Source: Clostridiales bacterium
GTDB taxonomy: Bacteria; Bacillota_A; Clostridia; Oscillospirales; Oscillospiraceae
NCBI GenBank assembly: GCA_019417795.1
Contig: DXUR01000030.1
Coordinates: 1 to 15,290, forward strand
Reading direction: 5' to 3'
Length of the DNA: 15,290 nucleotides
Part shown: in pieces, positions 8,967-15,241 of the stretch
Layout of the letters: each line of letters opens with the position of its first letter
Numbering within the stretch: the first letter of the stretch is position 1
The notes under the pieces: generated by a model
Told to the model about the DNA's origin: nothing
The model's database searches: none
What the model saw: only the letters and a program-made list of their open reading frames with translations
Position numbers and translations under genes: made by a program

Positions 8967-10619
8967 TTAATTACCTCCTTGCTGACGTTTTTCGACTTCG
9001 TTATACTTTGCATTAATGTTTGCATTGAACGCATCATAACTTGACTTGATCTCATCTTTCAGCTCGTTAACATAGGGCAGGGTGGAAGTAATCCCGTTGG
9101 CTTTCTGATTAAGCTCTACCATCATATCAAGGGCTGTTTGCCGTTCAAATCCAACACCAGCCATATACTCGGCCTGGTCGTTTATTAAAAGCATTGTTAC
9201 ATAGTAAAGCGAGATCCTATCATAATTGGCTTCGCTGTCTGCGGCCTTATCAACAGTGGACATTGCTTTATTTATTTCATTGAACAAGTCCGTATAATCC
9301 TGCAAGGAATGCTCGGATGTAGTGCTTTGCTTTGTCATAAACTCACAAATGGAATCGTAACAAGCAGCAATTTCTTTTTTATCAAAATTTGCTTGAGCAC
9401 CTGCAGCGGTTTTGAAAAATCCCTGTGCACTTACCGCTCTACTCTTGAAAGAACCATCATAGTCCGAAAAATAGAGCTTTCCCATGTCGTAGTACATATC
9501 TGCAATTTCGGGATTGGTGATGTCTAACAAATCGGCTTTCGATTCAATCGTATTACCGACCTTGGTTATTTGATCATTTGATGCGCCGTTGTTTTTGTAA
9601 TACTCAATTAACTTATTATAAGCGTCCACACGCTCCGGATAAATTTCAACCGCAGCAAAGTATTTTGATGGGTCAGAACTGGCGAGATTTGCATCGTAGT
9701 CCTGATTATTAACATTTGTTGCTGTTATATTGAGTACTAGTCCAGCGATTGCCATAATCGCAGACATGCCGATTGCAACAATAAAAGAAATAAGCTTTCT
9801 TCGTTGTTTCTTTTTAAATCCCTTTGTAATAAGCTCCGGACGCTCCAAATCATAAAGCAAATCCGCACAGCTTTGATAGCGATTTTCTGCTGCTGGCTCT
9901 ACGCAACGGTCAATTATTATTTCAATGCCTTCGGACAGCTCTGGATTCCATTGGCGAACTGAAGCATACGGCTCTCCATTCCTGGGGTCAACACCGGTAA
10001 GCAAATGGTGCATTGTCATTCCGAGAGCAAAAATGTCAGATCTCGGATCTGTCTGCCCGCTGTACTGCTCGGGCGGTGCATAGCCCTTCGTACCAAGCAC
10101 TGTCGTGTCCGCAAGGTTTTGCTCTTTATATTCTCGGGCAATACCGAAGTCGATTATCTTGATGTTGCCCTCCGGCTTGAGCATAACATTCGCCGGTTTC
10201 ATATCACGGTAAATAATCGGAGGTTTTTGCGAATGCAGATAAGAGAGTGCGTCGCACAACTGCTTTGCCCAGTTTACAACCAGTTCCTCCGGCTGCGCAC
10301 CGTACTCATTGAGGATCTTATCCAGCGATTCGCCTTCGATATAGTCCATCACGACATAAATTGTCACGCCGTTATCGATAATATCAACAATTCGCGGTAA
10401 GGCGGGATGGTCAAGTTTTTTCATCATGTTTGCTTCGGCAAGCAAACTGTTTACAACGATCTCGTCATTCTTTCCGCTGCCTTTTTTTCGGATTTCCTTG
10501 ACAGCCCACTGTTTGTTCAGGTGTTTGTCCATTGCGAGGTAAACAACAGACATACCGCCGCGACCGATTTCTTTCAGTATTTCATATTTGCCGTCGATTA
10601 CGGTTCCTATCTCAGTCAT
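8967..10619 (-). CDS. Transmembrane Hanks-type Ser/Thr protein kinase
   Basis: This 550-residue kinase has an intact catalytic domain (about 11-265): Gly loop GRGGMSVVYLA (19-29), catalytic Lys41 (AVKEI), Glu62 in helix C, YRDMKPAN (137-144) with catalytic Asp139, DFG (157-159), an activation segment with Thr172/173/177 (TTVLGTKGY) and APPE (181-184). HRD is YRD, a conservative variant. A basic stretch and one membrane helix (about 276-300) follow, then an external region of about 250 residues that is helical and TPR-like, with no PASTA repeats. It should phosphorylate cytoplasmic Thr residues; the nearby TGxL motifs are prime candidates. ATG at 10619 is chosen because GAGGTG sits seven bases upstream and the MTEIGTVIDGKYEI opening is typical. 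A GTG 15 bases further upstream overlaps the phosphatase stop as GTGA and is the alternative start. Confidence 0.95.
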   Translation of the reverse strand: MTEIGTVIDGKYEILKEIGRGGMSVVYLAMDKHLNKQWAVKEIRKKGSGKNDEIVVNSLLAEANMMKKLDHPALPRIVDIIDNGVTIYVVMDYIEGESLDKILNEYGAQPEELVVNWAKQLCDALSYLHSQKPPIIYRDMKPANVMLKPEGNIKIIDFGIAREYKEQNLADTTVLGTKGYAPPEQYSGQTDPRSDIFALGMTMHHLLTGVDPRNGEPYASVRQWNPELSEGIEIIIDRCVEPAAENRYQSCADLLYDLERPELITKGFKKKQRRKLISFIVAIGMSAIMAIAGLVLNITATNVNNQDYDANLASSDPSKYFAAVEIYPERVDAYNKLIEYYKNNGASNDQITKVGNTIESKADLLDITNPEIADMYYDMGKLYFSDYDGSFKSRAVSAQGFFKTAAGAQANFDKKEIAACYDSICEFMTKQSTTSEHSLQDYTDLFNEINKAMSTVDKAADSEANYDRISLYYVTMLLINDQAEYMAGVGFERQTALDMMVELNQKANGITSTLPYVNELKDEIKSSYDAFNANINAKYNEVEKRQQGGN

Positions 10620-10630
10620 ATGTCCACACC

Positions 10631-11395
10631 TCACTCCGCCTTGATCAGAAGAACAGATATATTATCTTTTTCTTCTCTTTTCTTAACCTGCTCAATCAGA
10701 TACTTCGCATTGTTGTGCATGGCATCCTTGTTCATCAGATTGATCGGGTTAAGTGACTCGTACATTTCGGCTTCGCTTATTTCATGCCGGAATCCGTCAG
10801 AGCAAAGCATATAAGCGCCTTTTTCAGCTTTCCCACAGATAAGCTGCGGTTCAACTACCTTAGAAGCTCCAATACATTGGAGAAGGAGATTGCGGCGTTT
10901 GTCAGTCCTTGATTGCTCAAGGGTCATGGTTCCACGGCTAATTTCCCTTGCCACAAAGGTTTGATCCGTTGTGAGCTGGGTTAGAGAAGCCCCAATGTGA
11001 TATACTCGCGTGTCACCAACATGACCAATCACATACTGGTCATCGATGAATAATATTCCAGAGAAAGTTGTGCCCACACCGTCAATGTTATTTTCCTTGC
11101 TATACTCAAGAATCTGCACGTTCAGTTCTTTGAGAAGAAGCGACCACTTGGCGCCAATAACTTGCAAATCAACATTGTTAAGCTCGTAAGGGAGCTCTTC
11201 GTCAAACCACTTTGCAAATGCTCGGACTACTGTGGCACTTGCGAGTTCTCCTTTTGACAGACCGCCCATACCATCACAGATGACGGCGAGAAGAATTTCT
11301 TTTCCGTCCGACTTTGCATGTTTTATTAGGGCACTATCCTGGTTTGTATCTTTAGAGATACCGATATCGGTATCTGCTGTAGCAATAAAATGCAT
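10631..11395 (-). CDS. PP2C-family Ser/Thr protein phosphatase
   Basis: This 254-residue cytoplasmic enzyme is a metal-dependent PP2C (PPM) phosphatase of the Stp/PrpC type. Conserved blocks are in order: TDIGISKDTNQDS (9-21, metal Asp20), AVICDGMGGLSKGE (37-50, metal Asp41/Gly42), GTTFSGILF (108-116), YVIGHVGDTRVYH (121-133), LTTDQTF (141-147), YMLCSDGF (195-202, Asp200) and DNISVLL (244-250, Asp244). All metal ligands are present, so it should be active. It lies 11 bases before the kinase start and should reverse that kinase's phosphorylations. AAAGGAG lies about ten bases before the ATG. Length is normal for the bacterial family. Confidence 0.95.
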   Translation of the reverse strand: MHFIATADTDIGISKDTNQDSALIKHAKSDGKEILLAVICDGMGGLSKGELASATVVRAFAKWFDEELPYELNNVDLQVIGAKWSLLLKELNVQILEYSKENNIDGVGTTFSGILFIDDQYVIGHVGDTRVYHIGASLTQLTTDQTFVAREISRGTMTLEQSRTDKRRNLLLQCIGASKVVEPQLICGKAEKGAYMLCSDGFRHEISEAEMYESLNPINLMNKDAMHNNAKYLIEQVKKREEKDNISVLLIKAE

Positions 11396-11425
11396 TGATT
11401 TACCACTCCTTTCCTACATATAAAG

Positions 11426-11806
11426 TTAAATAAGAGTTTTAGGCTTTGTACCATTTTTACAGAGTAATTCATATGCAGCATTAACCTTGCGGATTTTGAT
11501 TGCTCCAATAATCCCAAAAATGATATTTAAAACCCCTACAACTAGCGAAACGCCATCAAACAGCATGAACGAGAAAAATAAGCTATATATGGCAATAGCT
11601 ACCGGCAACATCCAGTTTTTATAAAACAAGAGCGTGAATGCCGCACCCAAATAGAAAATGACGCTAACAATTGCCAGAATATCGCCAAACAAAAAATCAA
11701 TTAAGTTTGTCGCAGCGGAAACAAATGAAGACACAATTGCTATGGTAACAAATGCTTTCGTTTTCGGTGATGCATATTGGTAGTAAAAAGACCTGCTAGT
11801 TTCCAT
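11426..11806 (-). CDS. Small four-helix membrane protein of unknown function
   Basis: This 126-residue protein is not recognised. It begins with a short polar segment (METSRSFYYQYASPKTK) and then shows four closely spaced hydrophobic helices at roughly 18-38, 42-62, 66-84 and 86-104. A basic segment IRKVNAAYELL follows, then a polar tail, so both ends probably face the cytoplasm. Its ATG overlaps the end of the FHA gene by 11 bases and uses a GAGAGGTG-type site inside that gene, indicating coupled translation. Location between FHA protein and phosphatase suggests a membrane component of the same machine; no function can be read from the sequence. Confidence 0.75.
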   Translation of the reverse strand: METSRSFYYQYASPKTKAFVTIAIVSSFVSAATNLIDFLFGDILAIVSVIFYLGAAFTLLFYKNWMLPVAIAIYSLFFSFMLFDGVSLVVGVLNIIFGIIGAIKIRKVNAAYELLCKNGTKPKTLI

Positions 11807-12974
11807 ATGCGCACCTCTCTTTCTGAATGTTAAAAATAAATTCTTCGTTACCTAACTTCAACCTGTCACCATCGTGAATCTCGACTTCCATATAAATTGG
11901 GAGTTCATGATTGTTGATGTAAGTGTGATTTTTGGAGTTGAGATCTTTTACGAAGTATTTGCTGCCACGCGTAATAATATCAGCATGACTTCGGCTTACC
12001 GCAATATTGTTTGTGACGAAATAGTCAACATAGCTTCTTTCTTTCCCAATCCTAAAAACCGGCTTATTAATGCTGATTGTTTCCTCTGTAAGAACACGAA
12101 ACAAGGTTGGGAATAGAATATCAGCATCATCCCCGACTAGAAGACCAGTTGCGTCATCGTCAGCATCATTATCAGATAAATGCCCTGTAGCCTCGTCATT
12201 ATCGTCGGCGTTTAAAAGGCCGGTGGGCTCATCGTCATCTACAAGCAGTCCGGTAGGATCATCCTCGTCATCTACGAGCAGTCCTGTAGGATCATCATCT
12301 TCAACTAACAAACCCGTAGGATCGTCATCCCCACTTTTCTCTTTACCAGCGTAGTGGTCGTAATAATGCCGGGGCTTATCTGTCATAAAGCCGCTTTGCC
12401 CAGCATTTTGTTTCTTGATTGTGTTTATAACGCTCCTGTCTTCTTTTGCAACAAAGCTCTCAACCTTATTGATATCGAAAGGGACCATTGCCTTAAAGAA
12501 ATAAATAAATCGTGCAACGAAGTCGTTATCTTTGTTGTCTGCTGGCTTTACCGAGTATGCTATAGACTCAATAAACTCAACCAGATTGAGATTTTGTAAC
12601 CCGTTTTTCATAGTAGGAATATATATAAACTGGATCTCTTTGGTCACTTCGTTTATATACACGTGCTGCAAATCCATCACCAAATTGTTCAGTCCCATGC
12701 CATTTGCCTGAAGTTTCTGAACAGCAACGACAATCTGCTCTAGAATGAATAGAAACTCTCTTTTGTTGGTTGGTTTTTTCAATCTCTCATAGAGGCTAAT
12801 ACCTACTGGGCCGGTATATTCAATCAGATTTCTTTTAACCATCTTCGGTTTAAGAAATCCGCGCAAATAAACACGAGAAAACCTATCAAGTTCCTTTTCG
12901 TCGATGGATTCACCGATTGAAGTCTTTGCTTTAACCAAAAGCTGGCAATCTTTTGCTTTAGCCTTAAACTTCAT
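11796..12974 (-). CDS. DUF6382-like / FHA-domain protein with six acidic PTGLL-type repeats
   Basis: This 392-residue cytoplasmic protein has three parts. Residues about 1-170 resemble DUF6382 (LYERLKKPTNKREFLFILEQ at 61-80, HVYINEVTKEIQFIYIP at 104-120) and match the N-terminus of the second FHA protein. Residues 214-285 form a very acidic linker with six (D/E)x-Thr-Gly-x-Leu motifs at Thr220, 230, 241, 251, 263 and 276. Residues about 290-385 are an FHA domain: RIGKERS (308-314), SRSH (327-330) and SKNHTYIN (347-354), the last with His in place of the usual Gly. The protein thus carries both candidate phospho-Thr ligands and a reader, so it could self-assemble or fold back once phosphorylated. 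ATG at 12974 is preferred: it overlaps the TetR stop by 11 bases and has GGAGG upstream. A start at 13043 would run 80 bases into the TetR gene. Confidence 0.9.
   Translation of the reverse strand: MKFKAKAKDCQLLVKAKTSIGESIDEKELDRFSRVYLRGFLKPKMVKRNLIEYTGPVGISLYERLKKPTNKREFLFILEQIVVAVQKLQANGMGLNNLVMDLQHVYINEVTKEIQFIYIPTMKNGLQNLNLVEFIESIAYSVKPADNKDNDFVARFIYFFKAMVPFDINKVESFVAKEDRSVINTIKKQNAGQSGFMTDKPRHYYDHYAGKEKSGDDDPTGLLVEDDDPTGLLVDDEDDPTGLLVDDDEPTGLLNADDNDEATGHLSDNDADDDATGLLVGDDADILFPTLFRVLTEETISINKPVFRIGKERSYVDYFVTNNIAVSRSHADIITRGSKYFVKDLNSKNHTYINNHELPIYMEVEIHDGDRLKLGNEEFIFNIQKERCAYGN
12120..12335 (-). repeat. Tandem 30-33-base coding repeats for acidic DDPTGLLV motifs
   Basis: At least four adjacent units of 30-33 bases are close copies of each other at the DNA level (shared core on the plus strand AGCAGTCC-G/T-GTAGGATCATC), encoding DDPTGLLV-D/E blocks around Thr220, 230, 241 and 251. 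Two diverged units (EATGHL, DATGLL) follow toward the FHA domain. The near-identity of adjacent units suggests duplication by slippage, so copy number may vary between strains. Confidence 0.85.
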
Positions 12975-13551
12975 GCTGCAACTCGCCTCCTTTTTCACTG
13001 CTTCGGGAGGAAGATAATAGATTATGAATTGCCTCCTTTGCAATTCTTATCTGGGGAGTCACAAGGGAATCTTCAGAAAAAATCATATAGTTTGCAACTG
13101 CTGTAATCACCAGATAAACATAAGGTTCTACATCTTCCTTGTTGCAATTCAATCTTTTTGCAACCTGTTCTGCATAATGTCCGTATCTTTTGGTCAACCT
13201 ATCAAGAGCAGGTTTCATTTTGTCTTTGTATTGACTGCTTGCGCACACAGTTACGAGGAACCTCATCGTAGGGGCCATTTCATCGGCTCTGGATTGCAAA
13301 CGCTTCATCATAGTATCTAAATCATCGATATCATGCAGGGCACCAGGAATTAAAGCGCTTTCCACCCTAAGTGCAGCCTCTTCTGCGCAAGCAATAACCG
13401 CCTCATCTTTACTCTCGAAATAATAGTACAACCCAGCATTTTGCAGCTTCAATGCACTGCTCAGGTTTCTTGTTGATGTCGAGGTCAGTCCCTTTTCGAT
13501 GAAAAGGTCGAGACAGATATTGATTACTTCTTGTTTGCGATCATTTTCCAT
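12964..13551 (-). CDS. TetR/AcrR-family transcriptional regulator
   Basis: This 195-residue protein has the N-terminal helix-turn-helix of TetR regulators: STSTRNLSSALKLQNAGLYY (24-43) followed by YFESKDEAV (44-52), the family's YxxFxSKxxL block. The remaining 145 residues are helical and should form the dimerising, ligand-binding domain; the ligand cannot be inferred. It is the first gene of the minus-strand operon, has its own promoter (13577-13605), and overlaps the next gene by 11 bases. This arrangement suggests that it controls itself and the whole kinase/FHA operon. The CAAGCGCTTG palindrome over the -35 box and the ACATATGT palindrome between the boxes are candidate operators. An activator role is possible but less usual. 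Confidence 0.92.
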   Translation of the reverse strand: MENDRKQEVINICLDLFIEKGLTSTSTRNLSSALKLQNAGLYYYFESKDEAVIACAEEAALRVESALIPGALHDIDDLDTMMKRLQSRADEMAPTMRFLVTVCASSQYKDKMKPALDRLTKRYGHYAEQVAKRLNCNKEDVEPYVYLVITAVANYMIFSEDSLVTPQIRIAKEAIHNLLSSSRSSEKGGELQHEV

Positions 13552-13576
13552 GCTTTTAATTCTTCACCTTTTCGTT

Positions 13577-13612
13577 TCTAAACACATATGTTGTTCTGAT
13601 GTCAAGCGCTTG
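13577..13612 (-). promoter_or_regulatory. Promoter of the TetR/kinase/FHA operon with palindromic operator candidates
   Basis: On the minus strand TTGACA (complement of 13600-13605) is 17 bases from TTTAGA (complement of 13577-13582), a sound sigma-A spacing with a perfect -35. A ten-base perfect palindrome CAAGCGCTTG (13603-13612) overlaps the -35 box, and ACATATGT (about 13583-13590) lies in the spacer. The ATG of the TetR gene follows about 25 bases after the -10. The placement fits autorepression by TetR. Confidence 0.65.
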
Positions 13613-13638
13613 CTTGGTAGGTGCGCAAAAAAATTTGT

Positions 13639-13666
13639 CCTTACTTTGCGTAGAACTCAAAGTTCT
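13639..13666 (-). repeat. 28-bp inverted repeat, copy A (downstream of integrase)
   Basis: The 28 bases 13639-13666 are the exact reverse complement of 15179-15206; the match stops on both sides. The copies flank the integrase gene and define a 1568-base segment. Each contains the palindromic core AGAACT-N3-AGTTCT. This could be a recombinase site, a repeat family member, or a shared RNA hairpin. Confidence 0.9.
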
Positions 13667-13675
13667 ACACCAAAG
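13644..13675 (-). terminator. Hairpin between integrase and TetR genes
   Basis: Arms GTAGAACT/AGTTCTAC (13650-13657 and 13661-13668) with a three-base loop are extended by CTTTG/CAAAG (13644-13648 and 13671-13675). On the minus strand the hairpin lies about 75 bases after the integrase stop and is followed, after about ten bases, by a run of seven T. It may terminate the integrase transcript, though the gap before the T run is longer than usual. It overlaps repeat copy A. Confidence 0.45.
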
Positions 13676-13749
13676 CTCTACAAACCCTTGTATTTGCTTG
13701 ACTTTGAGGACTTGTTGACCATTATTTTGACCACAATGGATCGCTAAGC

Positions 13750-14874
13750 TCAAGCAGATAAGGTAGCCAGCTTTTCAAGCTGGTTTCTCTTCATTTCCAA
13801 TGAGGAATGTACATATGTGTTAAGAGTAACGCTTACATTCCCATGCCCGAGGATTTCGCTGAGAGACTTGACATCTACACCGGCTTCTACGCAGCGTGTG
13901 GCAAATGTATGTCTTAGGGCGTGGTAGTTCACTGAGGTAATTCCGCAATCATCAAGGATCTTATGGTAGCGGTACTCAAATGTACGGGGCTTAATGAATT
14001 CGCTCGTTCCAGTCAAAAGAAAGCCTTTACTGGATAGAGTTTTCAGTTTAAGCAATATTGGCAGCAGTGTCGACGAAATAGGAATATCGCGTTTGGACGC
14101 TTTGGTTTTTGGGGTGTCTATAATCAATATTGTAGAACCGCCAGAATTGCCGCTTCTGATTCGTGCGACAGTATGACGGACATGAATAACTCTTTTATTC
14201 ATGTCAATATCGTTCCATGCAAGACTGCAAACCTCGCCGATCCTCAGTCCGGTATGAAGCGAAATATATATCCCAGCACTTGTTAAGTCGAAGTTATTCA
14301 GCAGCGAAGTTTCAAGTTTATTCTGTTCTTCCGAGCTTAGAATGGACAATTCTGTTTTATCCACCGAGGGCTTACAAATAGGAGTTTTCAGTGGCGAACA
14401 CAGCTGCTCGCTAACCGCATATTTTATGGCGGCATTGATTACCAGCATGATGCTCCTGACATAAGAGGCCGATAATCCACCGGAGCCATCGAACCTGCCT
14501 CTTGAAATTTTCTCATCCAGGAATGTGTTGATCCTCGTTGCTGAGAGTTCATTGACTTTCGTCAGGCCGAGTTCGGGCATAATGTGTGTGTCAATAAGGT
14601 TCTGATATTTGTTGATCGTCCCGCCCTTTAAGCGTGCCCGATTATTATCCATCCACAAATTCAGCACCTCACCAAATGTTTTCCCTTGGCCTTTTGGTGT
14701 GGCCAGTTGTAATGGATGGCTAATGATAGAGGCCATCTTCTCTTTTACTTCCTTATAGGTTTTCCCGTATACTGAACCGTAGATAATACTGCCGTCCGCA
14801 GCGCGTCCTTTTTTATAACGCCCCTCCCATCGTCCATCTTTTCTTTTGCGAATGTTATCGCCACGTTTTGCCAT
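13750..14874 (-). CDS. Tyrosine recombinase / integrase (phage or ICE type)
   Basis: This 374-residue integrase appears complete. Residues 1-65 look like an AP2-like arm-binding domain (GRWEGRYKKGR, then YGKTYKEVKEKM). Residues about 66-180 are the SAM-like core-binding domain (FGEVLNLWMDNNRARLKGGT). Residues about 190-370 are catalytic, with Arg in HTGLRIGE, Lys in TKASKRDIP, HALRHTF (His-x-x-Arg), LGHGNV and nucleophile Tyr in NTYVHSS. Proteins of this type integrate and excise phages and conjugative or mobilisable elements. No excisionase, relaxase or phage structural gene lies in the window. AAAGGAG is ten bases before the ATG. It is transcribed toward the TetR operon but separated from it by 198 bases with a hairpin and a new promoter. 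Its position suggests one end of an element carrying the operon as cargo; that is inference. Confidence 0.95.
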   Translation of the reverse strand: MAKRGDNIRKRKDGRWEGRYKKGRAADGSIIYGSVYGKTYKEVKEKMASIISHPLQLATPKGQGKTFGEVLNLWMDNNRARLKGGTINKYQNLIDTHIMPELGLTKVNELSATRINTFLDEKISRGRFDGSGGLSASYVRSIMLVINAAIKYAVSEQLCSPLKTPICKPSVDKTELSILSSEEQNKLETSLLNNFDLTSAGIYISLHTGLRIGEVCSLAWNDIDMNKRVIHVRHTVARIRSGNSGGSTILIIDTPKTKASKRDIPISSTLLPILLKLKTLSSKGFLLTGTSEFIKPRTFEYRYHKILDDCGITSVNYHALRHTFATRCVEAGVDVKSLSEILGHGNVSVTLNTYVHSSLEMKRNQLEKLATLSA

Positions 14875-15102
14875 GTTATTTGTGCTCCTTTCAACTTATA
14901 TTTCGATAAAAATGTCACCACCCTAATTATAAAATGGGAGTATTACGATATTACAAGCGTAAGCATCATCAAGGTACCAGGATCGCTGACCCCTAATGCA
15001 GACCCAATTCAGCATTAAAACTCTAATTTTTACCGTATTTTTTTGAAAAAACAGTCCGTGAATCAACCGTCTACAGTAAAGAAGTCAAAGAATTATGCTT
15101 TA
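14875..15102. other. Non-coding region upstream of the integrase
   Basis: Together with the short plus-strand unit to its right this makes a gene-poor stretch of about 415 bases. It holds the integrase ribosome site, a possible integrase promoter (-10 at 14926-14931), a direct repeat TATTAC-GA-TATTAC (14941-14954), a small dyad TAATGC/GCATTA (14994-14999 and 15012-15017), and T6/A6 tracts. Short repeats next to an integrase are where arm-type recombinase sites would be, but nothing here proves that. I see no protein gene. Confidence 0.5.
14926..14956 (-). promoter_or_regulatory. Possible integrase promoter
   Basis: A perfect TATAAT is read on the minus strand (complement of 14926-14931) about 50 bases before the integrase ATG. 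The best -35, TTGTAA (complement of 14951-14956), is 19 bases away, longer than ideal, so the promoter may be weak or need a helper. The direct repeat TATTAC-GA-TATTAC overlaps the -35 region and could bind a regulator. Confidence 0.4.
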
Positions 15103-15140
15103 ACTCATTGACTTTTCGCATGAAAAGTGGTACAATGAGT
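15103..15140 (+). promoter_or_regulatory. Near-consensus promoter embedded in a long dyad
   Basis: TTGACT (15108-15113) and TACAAT (15131-15136) are separated by exactly 17 bases. The same stretch is an inverted repeat: ACTCATTG (15103-15110) pairs with CAATGAGT (15133-15140), and ACTTTTC (15111-15117) pairs with GAAAAGT (15122-15128), with a central GCAT and a four-base bulge. Both boxes sit inside the arms, as expected for a promoter covered by a dimeric repressor. Transcription would start near 15143, away from the integrase. Confidence 0.65.
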
Positions 15141-15156
15141 CGGAACAGGTGGAGTA

Positions 15157-15204
15157 GTGTCGTACTTTCGTGAAGGTAAGAACTTTGAGTTCTACGCAAA
15201 GTAA
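15157..15204 (+). CDS. Possible 15-codon peptide
   Basis: A GTG start is preceded by a GGTGGAG ribosome-like site four bases away (short spacing), and the frame reads MSYFREGKNFEFYAK before TAA. The promoter 14 bases upstream of the likely transcript start supports expression. The last eight codons lie within the 28-bp repeat. With such a short frame chance is a serious alternative; the conserved unit may be the RNA hairpin. Confidence 0.25.
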   Translation: MSYFREGKNFEFYAK

Positions 15205-15206
15205 GG
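15179..15206 (+). repeat. 28-bp inverted repeat, copy B (upstream of integrase)
   Basis: This is the exact reverse complement of copy A at 13639-13666 and faces it across the integrase gene. Here it forms the 3' part of the short plus-strand transcription unit and ends at the next hairpin. The inverted orientation does not fit a simple attL/attR pair, which would be direct repeats around the element. Confidence 0.9.
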
Positions 15207-15221
15207 GGCTGATCGCCCCTT
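15203..15221 (+). terminator. Hairpin AAGGGGC/GCCCCTT
   Basis: Seven-base perfect arms (15203-15209 and 15215-15221) enclose TGATC. The sequence after it is AAAATTTTA, with only a short T run four bases on, so termination on the plus strand may be weak and completed by the next hairpin. Confidence 0.5.
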
Positions 15222-15241
15222 AAAATTTTACTCGTAAATCA

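Noticed and set aside
12120..12335. CRISPR-like or other non-coding repeat array
   Set aside because: The 30-33-base units are in frame within a coding sequence, have no unique spacers, and encode a conserved acidic TGLL motif.
12070..12354. Plus-strand frame encoding Ser/Pro-Val-Gly-rich repeats
   Set aside because: It is the reverse-strand image of the acidic DDPTGLLV repeats in the FHA protein and has no ribosome site or promoter of its own.
12975..13043. N-terminal extension of the FHA protein to a start at 13043
   Set aside because: It would overlap the TetR gene by 80 bases and adds residues unlike the domain start; the ATG at 12974 has GGAGG upstream and an 11-base overlap in keeping with neighbouring joins.
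13556..13753. 65-codon minus-strand frame between integrase and TetR
   Set aside because: It runs through the TetR promoter, the hairpin and repeat copy A, has no clear ribosome site, and its translation matches nothing recognisable.
15135..15173. Twelve-codon frame from the ATG overlapping the TACAAT box
   Set aside because: The ATG lies within the -10 box and upstream of the predicted transcript start, so it would not be in the mRNA.
13639..15206. The two 28-bp repeats as a simple attL/attR pair
   Set aside because: They are inverted, not direct, and enclose only the integrase; a standard integrated element has direct repeats around its full length.
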